A stretch of 64,000 nt of DNA from an uncultured Eggerthellaceae bacterium (GTDB lineage: Bacteria; Actinomycetota; Coriobacteriia; Coriobacteriales; Eggerthellaceae): contig CAJTVP010000008.1 of assembly GCA_910580205.1 (NCBI GenBank), positions 7,282-71,281 on the forward strand. Direction: 5' to 3'. The notes beneath the pieces are model-generated. The model worked only from the letters and a program-made list of their open reading frames with translations. It was not told the origin of the DNA and did not search any database. Positions 32,122 through 40,223 of this stretch are shown piece after piece; the stretch's first letter is position 1; every line of letters starts with the position of its first letter. The position numbers and the translations under genes are program-made.

Positions 32122-33579
32122 GTGGAACAGACGAATGAAGAGCGCAAGAACCCGTTTCTGAGCGCTCCCAACTCGAAGAAGATGATGACGCTCATCGGCT
32201 TGTACTTGGCCGTCATCGCGAACATGTTGGTATCCAACACCAACTCGACCATGCTTCCGGCGGCTGCGGCCGAGATCGGCGGCATGGACATCTATGGGCT
32301 TGCTCAGGGCGTCAGCGGCATCATCGGCGTGTGCGCCATGCCCATCTACGGCTTCATCGGAGCGCGCAACCCTGCGGCGAAGCGCCTGCTGGCTGGTGGC
32401 TCGCTCGTGGTCGGCGCTGTGGTGTTGTTCTTGCGCGGCATCGCGACCAACATGTTCATCATCATAGCGGCGAACATTTTCTGGGGATTGGTCAGTGCTG
32501 GCGTGTTCGCCATCGGCTTCACCATGATCCGAGACATCTATGACAAAAAGCAAGCCGGCCTCTACCTTGGCCTGGTCGGCACCATGATGTCCATCGGCAT
32601 TTTGGCTGGCCCGTTCGTGGGCGGTATCGTCATCGACCAGATTGGTTGGCGCGTCTGGTGCTTCATCCTGTTCGCCTTCTTGGCGCTCGGAGCCGTGCTC
32701 ATCCTCATGGGCGTCAAGGTCAAGAAAGAAGAGGTGGAGTTCCTGGCCGTCAAGGGAGGGAAGTTCGACTTCGCAGGTGCCGCTGTGATCACCGTCTTTC
32801 TGGGCTGCCTCATCATCGCGCTGTCCATGGGCAGCAATTACGTGAAGTTCGGCACTCCGCTCAACACCGGTTTGCTGGTGGTTTCCGTCATCGCCCTGGT
32901 CGTTTTGGTGTTCATCATAAAAACGAAGAAGAACGATGCCATCGTGCCCCTGAATGCCATCAAGGACCGCAACACCCTCGTCCTGACCGGGGCGAACTTC
33001 CTCCACAACTTCGGAGCCATGTCCATATCATTCTTCATCCCCGGTTTCATCATGCGCACCCTGGCCACCGATCCCATCGTCGAGACCATCGGCCCTGCTC
33101 TGGCAGGCGGTTTGTCCACGTCTCTCTTGGCTGTGCTCGGTCTGTTCCTTGGTCCGGTGTTCGGCAAGATCATCGCGAAGCAGAACACGGCGAAGTGGGT
33201 CATGACGCTGGGCAACGTCTTCCGCATGGTCATCATGGCGGCCTTCGTGCTGGTGCTCGTGCCCGGCGTGCCGGTGTGGGTGATCTACATCCTCACGTTC
33301 CTCGGTGGCGTGTTCAACTCGCAGCAGACGGTCACGCAGTCAGCGGCTCCGCAGATCATGCTGAAGCCCGATCTGCGCACGCTTGGCAACTCGGTCATCC
33401 AGCTGGGTCAGAATCTCGGCGCCGGCGTTGGCATGGCTGTCTTCACCCTTCTGGTAGCCATGGATCCAGCCATGGGCATGCGCCTGTGCATGATCGTGTC
33501 TCTGGTTGCTTGGATCGTGCTGCTCGCCATCACGTTCCTGCTGAAGAAGCCGACGGAAGAGGTAGCAGATTCCGAATAG
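32122..33579 (+). CDS. MFS transporter of the transhydroxylase-like cluster
   Basis: A 485-residue membrane protein with about fourteen hydrophobic segments, beginning with a short cytoplasmic tail, then LIGLYLAVIANMLVSNTNSTMLPAA. IRDIYDKKQAGLYLGLVGT and the proline/glycine-rich fifth helix (GILAGPFVGGIVIDQIGWRVWCF) are typical of the DHA2 drug:H+ antiporter layout. GTG 32122 is preferred because AAAGGAGAGGATC precedes it; earlier in-frame starts would add an unlikely N-terminus. Within this operon it may import the substrate or export the product. Confidence 0.88.
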   Translation: MEQTNEERKNPFLSAPNSKKMMTLIGLYLAVIANMLVSNTNSTMLPAAAAEIGGMDIYGLAQGVSGIIGVCAMPIYGFIGARNPAAKRLLAGGSLVVGAVVLFLRGIATNMFIIIAANIFWGLVSAGVFAIGFTMIRDIYDKKQAGLYLGLVGTMMSIGILAGPFVGGIVIDQIGWRVWCFILFAFLALGAVLILMGVKVKKEEVEFLAVKGGKFDFAGAAVITVFLGCLIIALSMGSNYVKFGTPLNTGLLVVSVIALVVLVFIIKTKKNDAIVPLNAIKDRNTLVLTGANFLHNFGAMSISFFIPGFIMRTLATDPIVETIGPALAGGLSTSLLAVLGLFLGPVFGKIIAKQNTAKWVMTLGNVFRMVIMAAFVLVLVPGVPVWVIYILTFLGGVFNSQQTVTQSAAPQIMLKPDLRTLGNSVIQLGQNLGAGVGMAVFTLLVAMDPAMGMRLCMIVSLVAWIVLLAITFLLKKPTEEVADSE

Positions 33580-33648
33580 ATCAAGACTGGTTGAAGGTCA
33601 GGTGGGCGTGGATGCGCGTCCACCGGCCGCTGGAGAAGGAAGGGCAAG

Positions 33649-34479
33649 ATGAAGAAACTCCAAGTGGTGACTGGCGGAACGTCCGGCATGGGTCTGTCCA
33701 CCGCCATCGCCTTGGGCAAACTGGGCCCGGTGCTGGTGGGTGGTCGCAATGAGAAGCGGCTCGCTGATGCGATGTCCAGGCTGGAAGGGGAGGGCATCGA
33801 GGCCTACGGCAAAACAGTGGATATCGCCGATCGAGCTTCTCTCGACGAATTCGCGGCCTACGCGGCGTCCATTGCGCCCATCGGCAACGTGGTGAACGCG
33901 GCTGGCGTGGATGCGGGCGGCGGCGATCTCATCGTCAAGATCAACATGGTGGGAACCGTGAACTTCGTGGAGGCGTTCCTTCCCTACCTCGAAGAAGGTT
34001 CGGCGCTGGTGAACTATTCGTCCATCACTGGCTACTTCGTGCAGCCCACGCCGGAAGAGCGCGCGATCTGGGACGACCCCAACGCGCCTGACTTTTTCGA
34101 GAAGGCCAAAGCCGCCATCGATGCCCGTGAGGTTCCTGAGGCCATGCGGTCCATGGGGGAAGATTACCAGTACTATCCGATCTCAAAGACGTTCACGCAG
34201 CATTACACCCGCGCCAACACCCGGCGTTTCGGGAAGAAGGGATGCCGGATCTTCTCCATCGCGCCCGGCGCCTTCGACACCCCCATGCTGCGCGAGGCTT
34301 CTGACGAGACGGTGGCAGGCATCGAGCGCGGCACTGCATTCGGGCGTTTGGGCGATCCGGACGAGATGGCGGAGTTCATCGTACGGCTGCTGGAGCCCGG
34401 ATTGGAATACTTGACGGGTGTTGACCTCATCCTCGACGGCGGCAAATTCGGCATGACGATGGCGAAGCAGCTTGACTAG
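33649..34479 (+). CDS. Short-chain dehydrogenase/reductase, second copy
   Basis: A 276-residue SDR. TGGTSGMGLSTAIAL (about 8-22) is the NAD(P) loop, VVNAAGVD (about 80) replaces the NNAG motif, NYSSITGYF supplies the catalytic Ser and YQYYPISKTF (about 177-186) the Tyr-x3-Lys. The long insert between Ser and Tyr (about 40 residues, with TPEERAIWDDPNAPDFFEKA) recalls the hydroxysteroid-dehydrogenase-type SDRs with an extended substrate lid. It differs from the first SDR in the cluster, so it probably acts at another position or step. ATG 33649 follows GAAGGAAGGGCAAG. Confidence 0.9.
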   Translation: MKKLQVVTGGTSGMGLSTAIALGKLGPVLVGGRNEKRLADAMSRLEGEGIEAYGKTVDIADRASLDEFAAYAASIAPIGNVVNAAGVDAGGGDLIVKINMVGTVNFVEAFLPYLEEGSALVNYSSITGYFVQPTPEERAIWDDPNAPDFFEKAKAAIDAREVPEAMRSMGEDYQYYPISKTFTQHYTRANTRRFGKKGCRIFSIAPGAFDTPMLREASDETVAGIERGTAFGRLGDPDEMAEFIVRLLEPGLEYLTGVDLILDGGKFGMTMAKQLD

Positions 34480-34506
34480 CTGCGGCGGATAGAGAAAGGT
34501 GGCACC

Positions 34507-35136
34507 ATGGCGAAGAAAGACTTCTCCGACTACTTCAAGGGCAAGGATTGGGTGCATCAGCTTGGCTTCTGCGCCCCCGACTGGCGGGCTTTCATGACGG
34601 CTCACAACCGCCTGTTCGGATCAGGGCCCTTCTTCTACACGACGAACACGTTCGGCAAGCTGCTGTATCACGGGGATGAGGTGGACTGCAAGGGCCTGGA
34701 GTTCCATGCGTGCTATGGCGTTTGGGGCAGCCATTCCATCGAGGTGGTGACTCAGAACGACTGGTCGGTGCCGACCATGTTCACCGAGCTCAACAAAGAA
34801 GACGTCCCTGGTCTCAATCACATCCACGTCTTCGTTGACAGCTTGGAGGAGGCTCAGGATGCCTGCGATTTCCTTGGCGTGGATGTGATAACGGTGGGTT
34901 ACCCCGACTTGGAGAACGCCCTGGAAAAGGCGCGGGCCACGGGGACCGACGAGGCCATGGTGCGCGCCAACGCCGGGAAGCCCTCCTTCATGGTGGCTGA
35001 TTTCCGCAAGGACGTCGGGTTCGCCGTGCAGTTCGTAGAGCCGCGTGCGAAGAACCTCCACGATGCCATCATCGGCGCTCGGCAGAAGTGGGATGGATCA
35101 GCAGAGACGATGTTCATCCCCATGGGCGGCAAATAG
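34507..35136 (+). CDS. VOC-family protein, second copy
   Basis: A 209-residue VOC-fold protein beginning 28 bases after the second SDR gene. WVHQLGFCAPDWRAFMTAHN (about 14-33) opens the first repeat, ECHACYGVWGSHSIEVV-like residues at about 70-85 supply a Glu ligand, and GLNHIHVFVDSLEEAQDACD opens the second with a His. The spacing is irregular compared with glyoxalase I, so a racemase, dioxygenase-like or binding role is possible. It differs clearly from the VOC protein at 30636-31169. ATG 34507 follows GAGAAAGGTGGCACC. Confidence 0.8.
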   Translation: MAKKDFSDYFKGKDWVHQLGFCAPDWRAFMTAHNRLFGSGPFFYTTNTFGKLLYHGDEVDCKGLEFHACYGVWGSHSIEVVTQNDWSVPTMFTELNKEDVPGLNHIHVFVDSLEEAQDACDFLGVDVITVGYPDLENALEKARATGTDEAMVRANAGKPSFMVADFRKDVGFAVQFVEPRAKNLHDAIIGARQKWDGSAETMFIPMGGK

Positions 35137-35139
35137 ACG

Positions 35140-35484
35140 ATGGATCGCGCTGCCGCAGTCATAGCGCGCCTGAAGGCTGACGGGAAGCTTTCAGCTCTTC
35201 CCATCGGCCCGGTTGACTGGAACACCATGACCGTTTCGTCGTTCGATGGTGCGGTCATGGTTCCCTACGGCAACGACGGCACGTGGGTGGTGGACAAACC
35301 CGTGGAAGAAGGGGATGTCCGGTACCTGGGCAGCGCAACTCATGGAGGCAAGATAGAGTTCAAGGCGCTGTATGTGTTCGCAGAGGGTGCCTGGCACAAC
35401 ATACTCACGGGGAAGGTGTGCAGCATCCCCGGCGCAGCGGCGGCATTCATGACGGAAGATCAAGGCGAGGAGGAACGGCGATGA
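35140..35484 (+). CDS. Hypothetical protein of the transhydroxylase-like operon
   Basis: A 114-residue soluble protein with no recognised domain. The centre is beta-rich (DGAVMVPYGNDGTWVVDKPV, then EFKALYVFAEGAWHNI). It starts 3 bases after the second VOC gene and overlaps the FKBP gene by 4 bases (ATGA), so it is clearly a member of the operon. A small beta-barrel binding or cyclase-like role is a guess. Confidence 0.7.
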   Translation: MDRAAAVIARLKADGKLSALPIGPVDWNTMTVSSFDGAVMVPYGNDGTWVVDKPVEEGDVRYLGSATHGGKIEFKALYVFAEGAWHNILTGKVCSIPGAAAAFMTEDQGEEERR

Positions 35485-35990
35485 TCGAAGTCGGGCGGAA
35501 AGTCAGCGTTTTATACGAAGGGCGCTTCGAAGACGGGACGGTGTTCGACAGCTCCGAGGCGCACGAGGGCAATCCGCTCGTGTTCGTCGTAGGCGCGGGC
35601 ACGGTTCTTCCAGGCCTTGAGAAGGCGGTCTGCGCGCTTGATCCGTTCGAGAAGCGCACGGTGACCATTCCCGCTGCTGAGGCGTACGGCAAATATGACT
35701 CGGACCTGGTCGAAACGGTGCCGCTCGAGGGCTTCCCGAACGCCGACCAGCTGCCCGTGGGGGAATACATCGCGCTCGACTTGGGCGATGAGCGCAGGCG
35801 CGTCAAGGTGGTCTCCGTGGATGACGGTGCGATCACGTTCGATTTCAACCACGAGTACGCCGGGCGCGATCTCGTGTTCGATCTGGAAGTGGTGGACGTG
35901 TACGGCGAAACGGGCTCGCTCGTGGAGAACGAGGAGCATGCCGCGGGCTGCACGTGCGGCTGCCACAAGCTCAAGGAGCAGTTGACCTAG
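35481..35990 (+). CDS. FKBP-type peptidyl-prolyl isomerase, SlyD-like
   Basis: A 169-residue protein with the SlyD layout: an FKBP half starting VGRKVSVLYEGRFEDGTVFDSS, VGAGTVLPGLEKAV in the active-site region, an inserted IF domain (about 75-130, VPLEGFPNADQLP), FDFNHEYAGRDLVFDLEVVDV, and a short metal-binding tail HAAGCTCGCH near the C-terminus. SlyD proteins fold metalloenzymes and hold nickel. As last gene of the transhydroxylase-like operon it may be a dedicated chaperone for the Mo or Fe-S subunits. Its ATG overlaps the previous stop. Confidence 0.9.
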   Translation: MIEVGRKVSVLYEGRFEDGTVFDSSEAHEGNPLVFVVGAGTVLPGLEKAVCALDPFEKRTVTIPAAEAYGKYDSDLVETVPLEGFPNADQLPVGEYIALDLGDERRRVKVVSVDDGAITFDFNHEYAGRDLVFDLEVVDVYGETGSLVENEEHAAGCTCGCHKLKEQLT

Positions 35991-36055
35991 GTTTGCAGAG
36001 CGTGGGCCGAGAGCGGGGGACAGAGCCCGCTTTGCACGTCAAGAGAGGAAGCAGC

Positions 36056-36592
36056 TTATTCCGGCTGCTCTCCTTTCCAGCGTTTGAGCTCGGGGAGCAC
36101 GATGCCCATGAGAGAGATGGCTTCATCAGGCGCCACGTCGTTGGTCTGCGCCATCATGGGCGCGCAGAACTCGATCATCTCATCCATGGTGCAGTCGCTG
36201 GCGAAGCTGCCGTCTTCATTCACGCACCACTTGCACCACTCTTCCGAAAGCGTGCCGTCGGCGTTGCGCGCGCGGTTCTCGTCCGGCGCGAGGAACATGC
36301 CGCAGCTCTGGCAGAACGCGCCTTCTGGCGGCATCTCAAGGAGCATGGCCACGGGCACATCCAGCGTGACGGCGATGAGCTTGAGCATGTCGATGCCTGG
36401 TTTCGTCTCACCGCACTCCCAGCGCGATACCGCTTGCCGTGTCACGTAGAGCTTGTCTGCGAGTTGCTGCTGGGTGAGCCCGCGCTCTTCGCGCAGCTTG
36501 GGGAGCAGCTCGTGCACGGGCATGCCGAAGGCTGCTTCGCGCAGCTTCGGCGCAGCGCCCCAGGCTTCGTTGGTGGATGCAGCGTCAGTCAT
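36056..36592 (-). CDS. XRE-family regulator with zinc-ribbon C-terminus
   Basis: A 178-residue protein. LREERGLTQQQLADKLYVTRQAVSRWECGETKPGIDMLKLIAVTLD (about 33-80) is a complete XRE helix-turn-helix; then FCQSCGMFLAPDENRARNADG and EEWCKWCVNEDG (about 93-128) form the putative zinc ribbon often found as a stand-alone small domain in Bacteroidota and Firmicutes. The fusion may sense metal or redox state. Start 36592 follows GGAAGGGG. It is convergent with the operon ending at 35990, 65 bases away. Confidence 0.85.
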   Translation of the reverse strand: MTDAASTNEAWGAAPKLREAAFGMPVHELLPKLREERGLTQQQLADKLYVTRQAVSRWECGETKPGIDMLKLIAVTLDVPVAMLLEMPPEGAFCQSCGMFLAPDENRARNADGTLSEEWCKWCVNEDGSFASDCTMDEMIEFCAPMMAQTNDVAPDEAISLMGIVLPELKRWKGEQPE

Positions 36593-36996
36593 GGTCGACC
36601 CCTTCCGGGTTGCGGGTGGATGGCCTCATTCAAACACGGCCGCGCGCTTCCGTAAAGCAACAGGCTGTTGCGAATGCGGAAGGCGCAGCCTGCGCCTTCC
36701 GACTTTCCGCTCCTCTGCTTCGGAAAGTCATTCAAGCAGCCAATCAAGGACGCAGATCTGCTGGATTCCGTCATGGGAAACCGCATCAGCATCATCCATG
36801 GTGAGCAAGCGCTTGGGATGATCGTCCTGAATGGCGCGAAGAGGCCGCAGTCTTTCGACGGTTCGCTCAAGTTGACGAAACCCTCACACACCCTGGGGCC
36901 ATCCTTCATCGCGAAACCGACATTTTCACCAGCAGGTTTTCCTCTTCCAACGCAAACCTCATTATGAAAAATGCGAAATCCAAGAACGCTCAGGCG
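36593..36996. other. Intergenic region with two adjacent hairpins, no clear gene
   Basis: About 400 bases without a convincing coding frame; the open frames present lack ribosome-binding sites and normal codon pattern. GGAAGGCGCA (36678-36687) pairs with TGCGCCTTCC (36691-36700), and GACTTTCCG (36701-36709) with CGGAAAGTC (36721-36729). The upstream part must also hold the promoter of the XRE gene. A degraded gene or a small RNA are both possible. Confidence 0.5.
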
Positions 36997-37209
36997 TCAG
37001 GGGAGAGGGGTGCGCTTGAAGCGGACCATCTTGCGTTTGAGGAACACGTGGTCCACTTCCCACCCCAGGGGAATGAGCTCTTTTTTGCAGTTGAGGAACG
37101 AATGGTCGATGGGCACGCCGCCGATCTCCGCGATCTGGTCGAACGTGAGCTCCCGTTCATCTCCCCCAGACCGGGCGATGGCTTCCCATAGTTTTTCGTA
37201 CTTGCTCAT
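36997..37209 (-). CDS. Small conserved-looking protein
   Basis: A 70-residue protein: MSKYEKLWEAIARSGGDERELTF, then DQIAEIGGVPIDHSFLNCKKEL, and a basic C-terminus. Small proteins with the same GVPIDHSFL-x-x-KKEL core recur in anaerobic gut bacteria and phage-linked loci, as I recall; function unknown. Start 37209 follows GGGAAGGGAGCCTC. It lies 26 bases downstream of the large MFS gene on the same strand and is probably co-transcribed. Confidence 0.65.
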   Translation of the reverse strand: MSKYEKLWEAIARSGGDERELTFDQIAEIGGVPIDHSFLNCKKELIPLGWEVDHVFLKRKMVRFKRTPLP

Positions 37210-37235
37210 GAGGCTCCCTTCCCGTTCCTTCTTCG

Positions 37236-38771
37236 CTACTTCGCACCGCCGTGATCGATGGTGGTGGCTAGTGGATGGCTGCGCACCAGCAACATGAGGA
37301 TCACAGTGAAAGCGCAAAGCGGAGCGAACCAAAGGAAGAGGGGGATGAGGGCATCAGAATAGCCCTGGGCGATCACCGTTTGCACGGAGTCGGGGAGCTT
37401 GTCCACCAGCTGCGGCGTGATGCGGCTCACGGAGATGTTGTCCGTGGCCGGGAGCATGCGCGCCAGATCCGCCGACAGGCGGGATGTGAACAGCGTTCCG
37501 ATGAACGATGCGCCCAAGACCGAGCCGATCTGGCTGAAGAAGTTGTAAGCGGCTGTGGCAGCGCCTACCATGGAGTGCGGGAACTCGTTCTGCACCACCA
37601 GCAACAGGATCTGCATGCCGAATCCGATGCCGAATCCCAGGATGAATTGGAAGACTATGGGGAGCCAGAGAGGTTGATGCACCTGCATCGTGGCCATGAG
37701 CGCGAATCCAGCAGCGGCTATGGCGCTGGACGCCACGAGCATCCATTTGTAGCGCCCCGTCTTCGCCGCCAAGAAGCCGCTCAACGTGGAGGTGAGGAAG
37801 ATGCCGATGCTCAGAGGGACGCCCATCAGCCCTGCGGCCTCTGGGCTCATGGTATCAACGATCTGGAAGTATGTGGGCAGATACGTGACGGTGCCCATGA
37901 AGGCGACGTCGATGAGCAAGCTGGTGATGCAGCACAACACGAAATTGCGGTTGGCGAACAGGGAAAGCGGCATGATGGGCTCTTTCGCCCGTTTCTCCGC
38001 GAAGATGAACCCTGCTGTTGAGAGCGCGAACACCGTGCCAAGGCTGATGATCTCCCAGCTGTTCCATGGGAAGGTGATGCCTCCCCACGCGGTGAGAAGC
38101 ACCAAAGAAGTGACGGCAAGGGCCACGAGCGCCATGCCCACATAGTCGATGCAGGCCCGTTGCTTGCGCTTCATCTCCTTCGGCAAGAATGCCGCCAAAG
38201 CCGCCAGGGCCACCCCGGCGAAGGGGATGGTGAACCAGAAGATCCAACGCCATCCGGGCACTTCCACGAACCACCCTCCAAAGACCGGGCCCAGCACGTT
38301 GCAGGTGGTGAACACGGCCCCTGCAGCGCCCATGTACACTCCCAGCTTCCGAGGAGGGACCAGATCCGAAAGGACGGCGTAGGCCAGGATGGACATGCCG
38401 CCTCCGCCCAGACCGGAGATGCATCGGCCGCAGATCAGGACTTCCATGTTCGTCGCCACGCCGCATACGGCTTTGCCCAGCGCATACAAGATGAGCGCCC
38501 CCATCATCAGATGCTTGCGCCCGAACGTGTCGCTGGCTTTTCCGTAGAACGGCATGACGATGGTGGATGTCAAGATGTAAGCCGTGGAGATCCATTGCAT
38601 CAGCTCCACGCCGCCCAGATCCCCCACGATGGTGGGCAGCGCTGTGGAGGCGATGGTCTCAGAGAGCGAGCTGACAGAAACGGCCAGCATGAGCCCGATG
38701 AGCACGCAGACGAACCGGCGGCGTGAAAGCTGCGGGACGTGTGGTGTTGATGCGCTGTGCCCGGAGGCCAT
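37236..38771 (-). CDS. MFS drug:H+ antiporter, DHA2 (EmrB/QacA) type
   Basis: A 511-residue protein with fourteen hydrophobic helices. SLSETIASTALPTIVGDLGGVELMQW (about 30-55) is the D1 region of the DHA2 family, KASDTFGRKHLMM the A-motif, and VFTTCNVLGPVFGGWFVEVPGWRWIFW the antiporter motif C. It would export cationic or lipophilic drugs. Start 38771 follows AAGGAGCTTGC; a frame to 38801 lacks a ribosome-binding site. Confidence 0.92.
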   Translation of the reverse strand: MASGHSASTPHVPQLSRRRFVCVLIGLMLAVSVSSLSETIASTALPTIVGDLGGVELMQWISTAYILTSTIVMPFYGKASDTFGRKHLMMGALILYALGKAVCGVATNMEVLICGRCISGLGGGGMSILAYAVLSDLVPPRKLGVYMGAAGAVFTTCNVLGPVFGGWFVEVPGWRWIFWFTIPFAGVALAALAAFLPKEMKRKQRACIDYVGMALVALAVTSLVLLTAWGGITFPWNSWEIISLGTVFALSTAGFIFAEKRAKEPIMPLSLFANRNFVLCCITSLLIDVAFMGTVTYLPTYFQIVDTMSPEAAGLMGVPLSIGIFLTSTLSGFLAAKTGRYKWMLVASSAIAAAGFALMATMQVHQPLWLPIVFQFILGFGIGFGMQILLLVVQNEFPHSMVGAATAAYNFFSQIGSVLGASFIGTLFTSRLSADLARMLPATDNISVSRITPQLVDKLPDSVQTVIAQGYSDALIPLFLWFAPLCAFTVILMLLVRSHPLATTIDHGGAK

Positions 38772-38953
38772 GCAAGCTCCTTTTCGTGAGGCTCTCCTCA
38801 CCGTAGCCTCTCCGGGCCTCCATTCATCGGAGAGGAAAAAGGAGTTCTCAAATCGTTGCGCAAGATGCCTTGAGGGTCACCATGCCGTTGTCTCGATGCA
38901 GTTGACGCTGTGCTTGTGACAGATGTTCTGGAGCTTCCAGCTTGACCGCAGAC

Positions 38954-39619
38954 CTAGCGCGTGGAGGCTACCCAGGCATCTATCTCATCCTGGGATATGC
39001 TGCTGGAGAACCGGCGCGCGTCTTCGACCGCGGCTCCCGCCGCAGCAGCTTCGATCTCAGGCAGACTGCCCTCGATGCCACTGCCGCCAGAGGTGCAGAA
39101 GGGGACGATGGTCTTGCCGGCCACATCCGTCTGCTCCAAGTACGTGAGCACGATGCGCGGCACGGTGCCCCACCAGATCGGATAGCCCAGATAGACCACC
39201 TCAGCATCCGCCACATCCGGGATGGGCGCGGCGAGCTCAGGACGCGCGGTGCCTTCGTTCTGCTCGGCGTTCGCACGACAGTCAACGTTGTAGTTCAGAT
39301 CGTCGGCCGTGTAGGGTTCGGCAGGGATGATCTCCTCTGGCGCGACCCCGACCGCCTGCGCGATCTTCTCCGCCACCGTGCGCGTGTTCCCCGTGCAGGA
39401 GAAATACACGACCGCCGCGGTTCCGGGAGCGCTGGCATTCGGTTGCGCCGCTGCGCCAGCGCTGGACGCTGCATTCGCTCCATCAGCTGTTGAAGACGCT
39501 GCCCCGTTGTTCTGCTGTTCGCTTTGATTGCCGCATCCTGTCAATCCCGCGAACATCGCCGTGCTTGCCATGAGAGCACCTGCCTTCAATAGCGTCCGTC
39601 TGGTCAATGGCTTTGCCAT
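38954..39619 (-). CDS. Exported flavodoxin-like lipoprotein with Tat signal
   Basis: A 221-residue protein. The N-terminus TRRTLLKAGALMASTAMFAGLTGCG combines a twin-arginine motif with a lipobox (LTGC, lipidated Cys about residue 30), then a flexible Ala/Asn/Ser linker to about residue 65. The remainder is a flavodoxin_4-like domain: VVYFSCTGNTRTVAEKIAQ binds FMN phosphate, and VVYLGYPIWWGTVPRIVLTYLE the isoalloxazine. It would carry electrons on the outer face of the membrane. Start 39619 follows AAAGGATGACC. It is divergent from a MerR gene whose operator lies between. Confidence 0.88.
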   Translation of the reverse strand: MAKPLTRRTLLKAGALMASTAMFAGLTGCGNQSEQQNNGAASSTADGANAASSAGAAAQPNASAPGTAAVVYFSCTGNTRTVAEKIAQAVGVAPEEIIPAEPYTADDLNYNVDCRANAEQNEGTARPELAAPIPDVADAEVVYLGYPIWWGTVPRIVLTYLEQTDVAGKTIVPFCTSGGSGIEGSLPEIEAAAAGAAVEDARRFSSSISQDEIDAWVASTR

Positions 39620-39660
39620 GGTCATCCTTTCATCGAAGATCAGCTGAGTGATTTGTACCA

Positions 39661-39678
39661 CTTGAACTTAGCTTCAAG
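39661..39678. promoter_or_regulatory. MerR-type operator
   Basis: CTTGAA (39661-39666) and TTCAAG (39673-39678) form an inverted repeat around six bases, overlapping the divergent promoter region of the exported flavodoxin gene and the MerR gene. This spacing fits MerR proteins, which bind between -35 and -10. Confidence 0.6.
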
Positions 39679-39716
39679 TCAAGCTACCCTTTTCGGAAAA
39701 TCGTGAAAGGGGCCCC

Positions 39717-40160
39717 ATGGAATACAGCATCGGCGAAGTGGCGAAGATGACCGGCCTGCCCACCTCAACCCTGCGCTATTACGACAAGGAAGGCTTGCTC
39801 CCAGATCTTGAGCGCAAAGGCGGCAAGCGCATGTTCGATGAGAGGAGCATTCGTGTGCTGCACGTTATCGAATGCCTGAAGCGGTCCGGTCTTGAGATCC
39901 GCGGGATCCGCGCATACATGGACCTGACCACCCAAGGCAGCGAAAGCTACGCCGCGCGCAAGGCGCTCTTCGAAGAGCAGCGGCGCAAGACGCTGGAGCA
40001 GATGGAGGAGCTGCAAAGGACCCTTGACCTGCTGGAGTACAAATGCTGGTACTACGAGGAAGCGTTGGCCTGTGGCGATGAGGACTTCGCTGAAGACCTC
40101 CCCGTCAATCTTCCCGCGAAGGCGAAAAAGCTCTACCGCAAGGCGTTTCCGCAGAACTAG
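39717..40160 (+). CDS. MerR-family transcriptional regulator
   Basis: A 147-residue regulator. YSIGEVAKMTGLPTSTLRYYDKEGLLPDLERKGGKRMF (residues 3-40) is the MerR winged helix; the rest is the dimerising coiled coil with EYKCWYYEEALAC in the effector region, similar to aldehyde/thiol-responsive MerR proteins. It is divergent from the exported flavodoxin gene, its likely target. ATG 39717 follows GAAAGGGGCCCC. Confidence 0.92.
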   Translation: MEYSIGEVAKMTGLPTSTLRYYDKEGLLPDLERKGGKRMFDERSIRVLHVIECLKRSGLEIRGIRAYMDLTTQGSESYAARKALFEEQRRKTLEQMEELQRTLDLLEYKCWYYEEALACGDEDFAEDLPVNLPAKAKKLYRKAFPQN

Positions 40161-40223
40161 CAGCGGCACGCCCCTACCCTTGGGCTATCATTACGGCTTG
40201 CGCGTTTTTCAAGGAGGGAACCC

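Noticed and set aside
36668..36967. A 99-codon frame in the gap after the XRE gene
   Set aside because: It spans two hairpins, has no ribosome-binding site, and its translation has no conserved feature.
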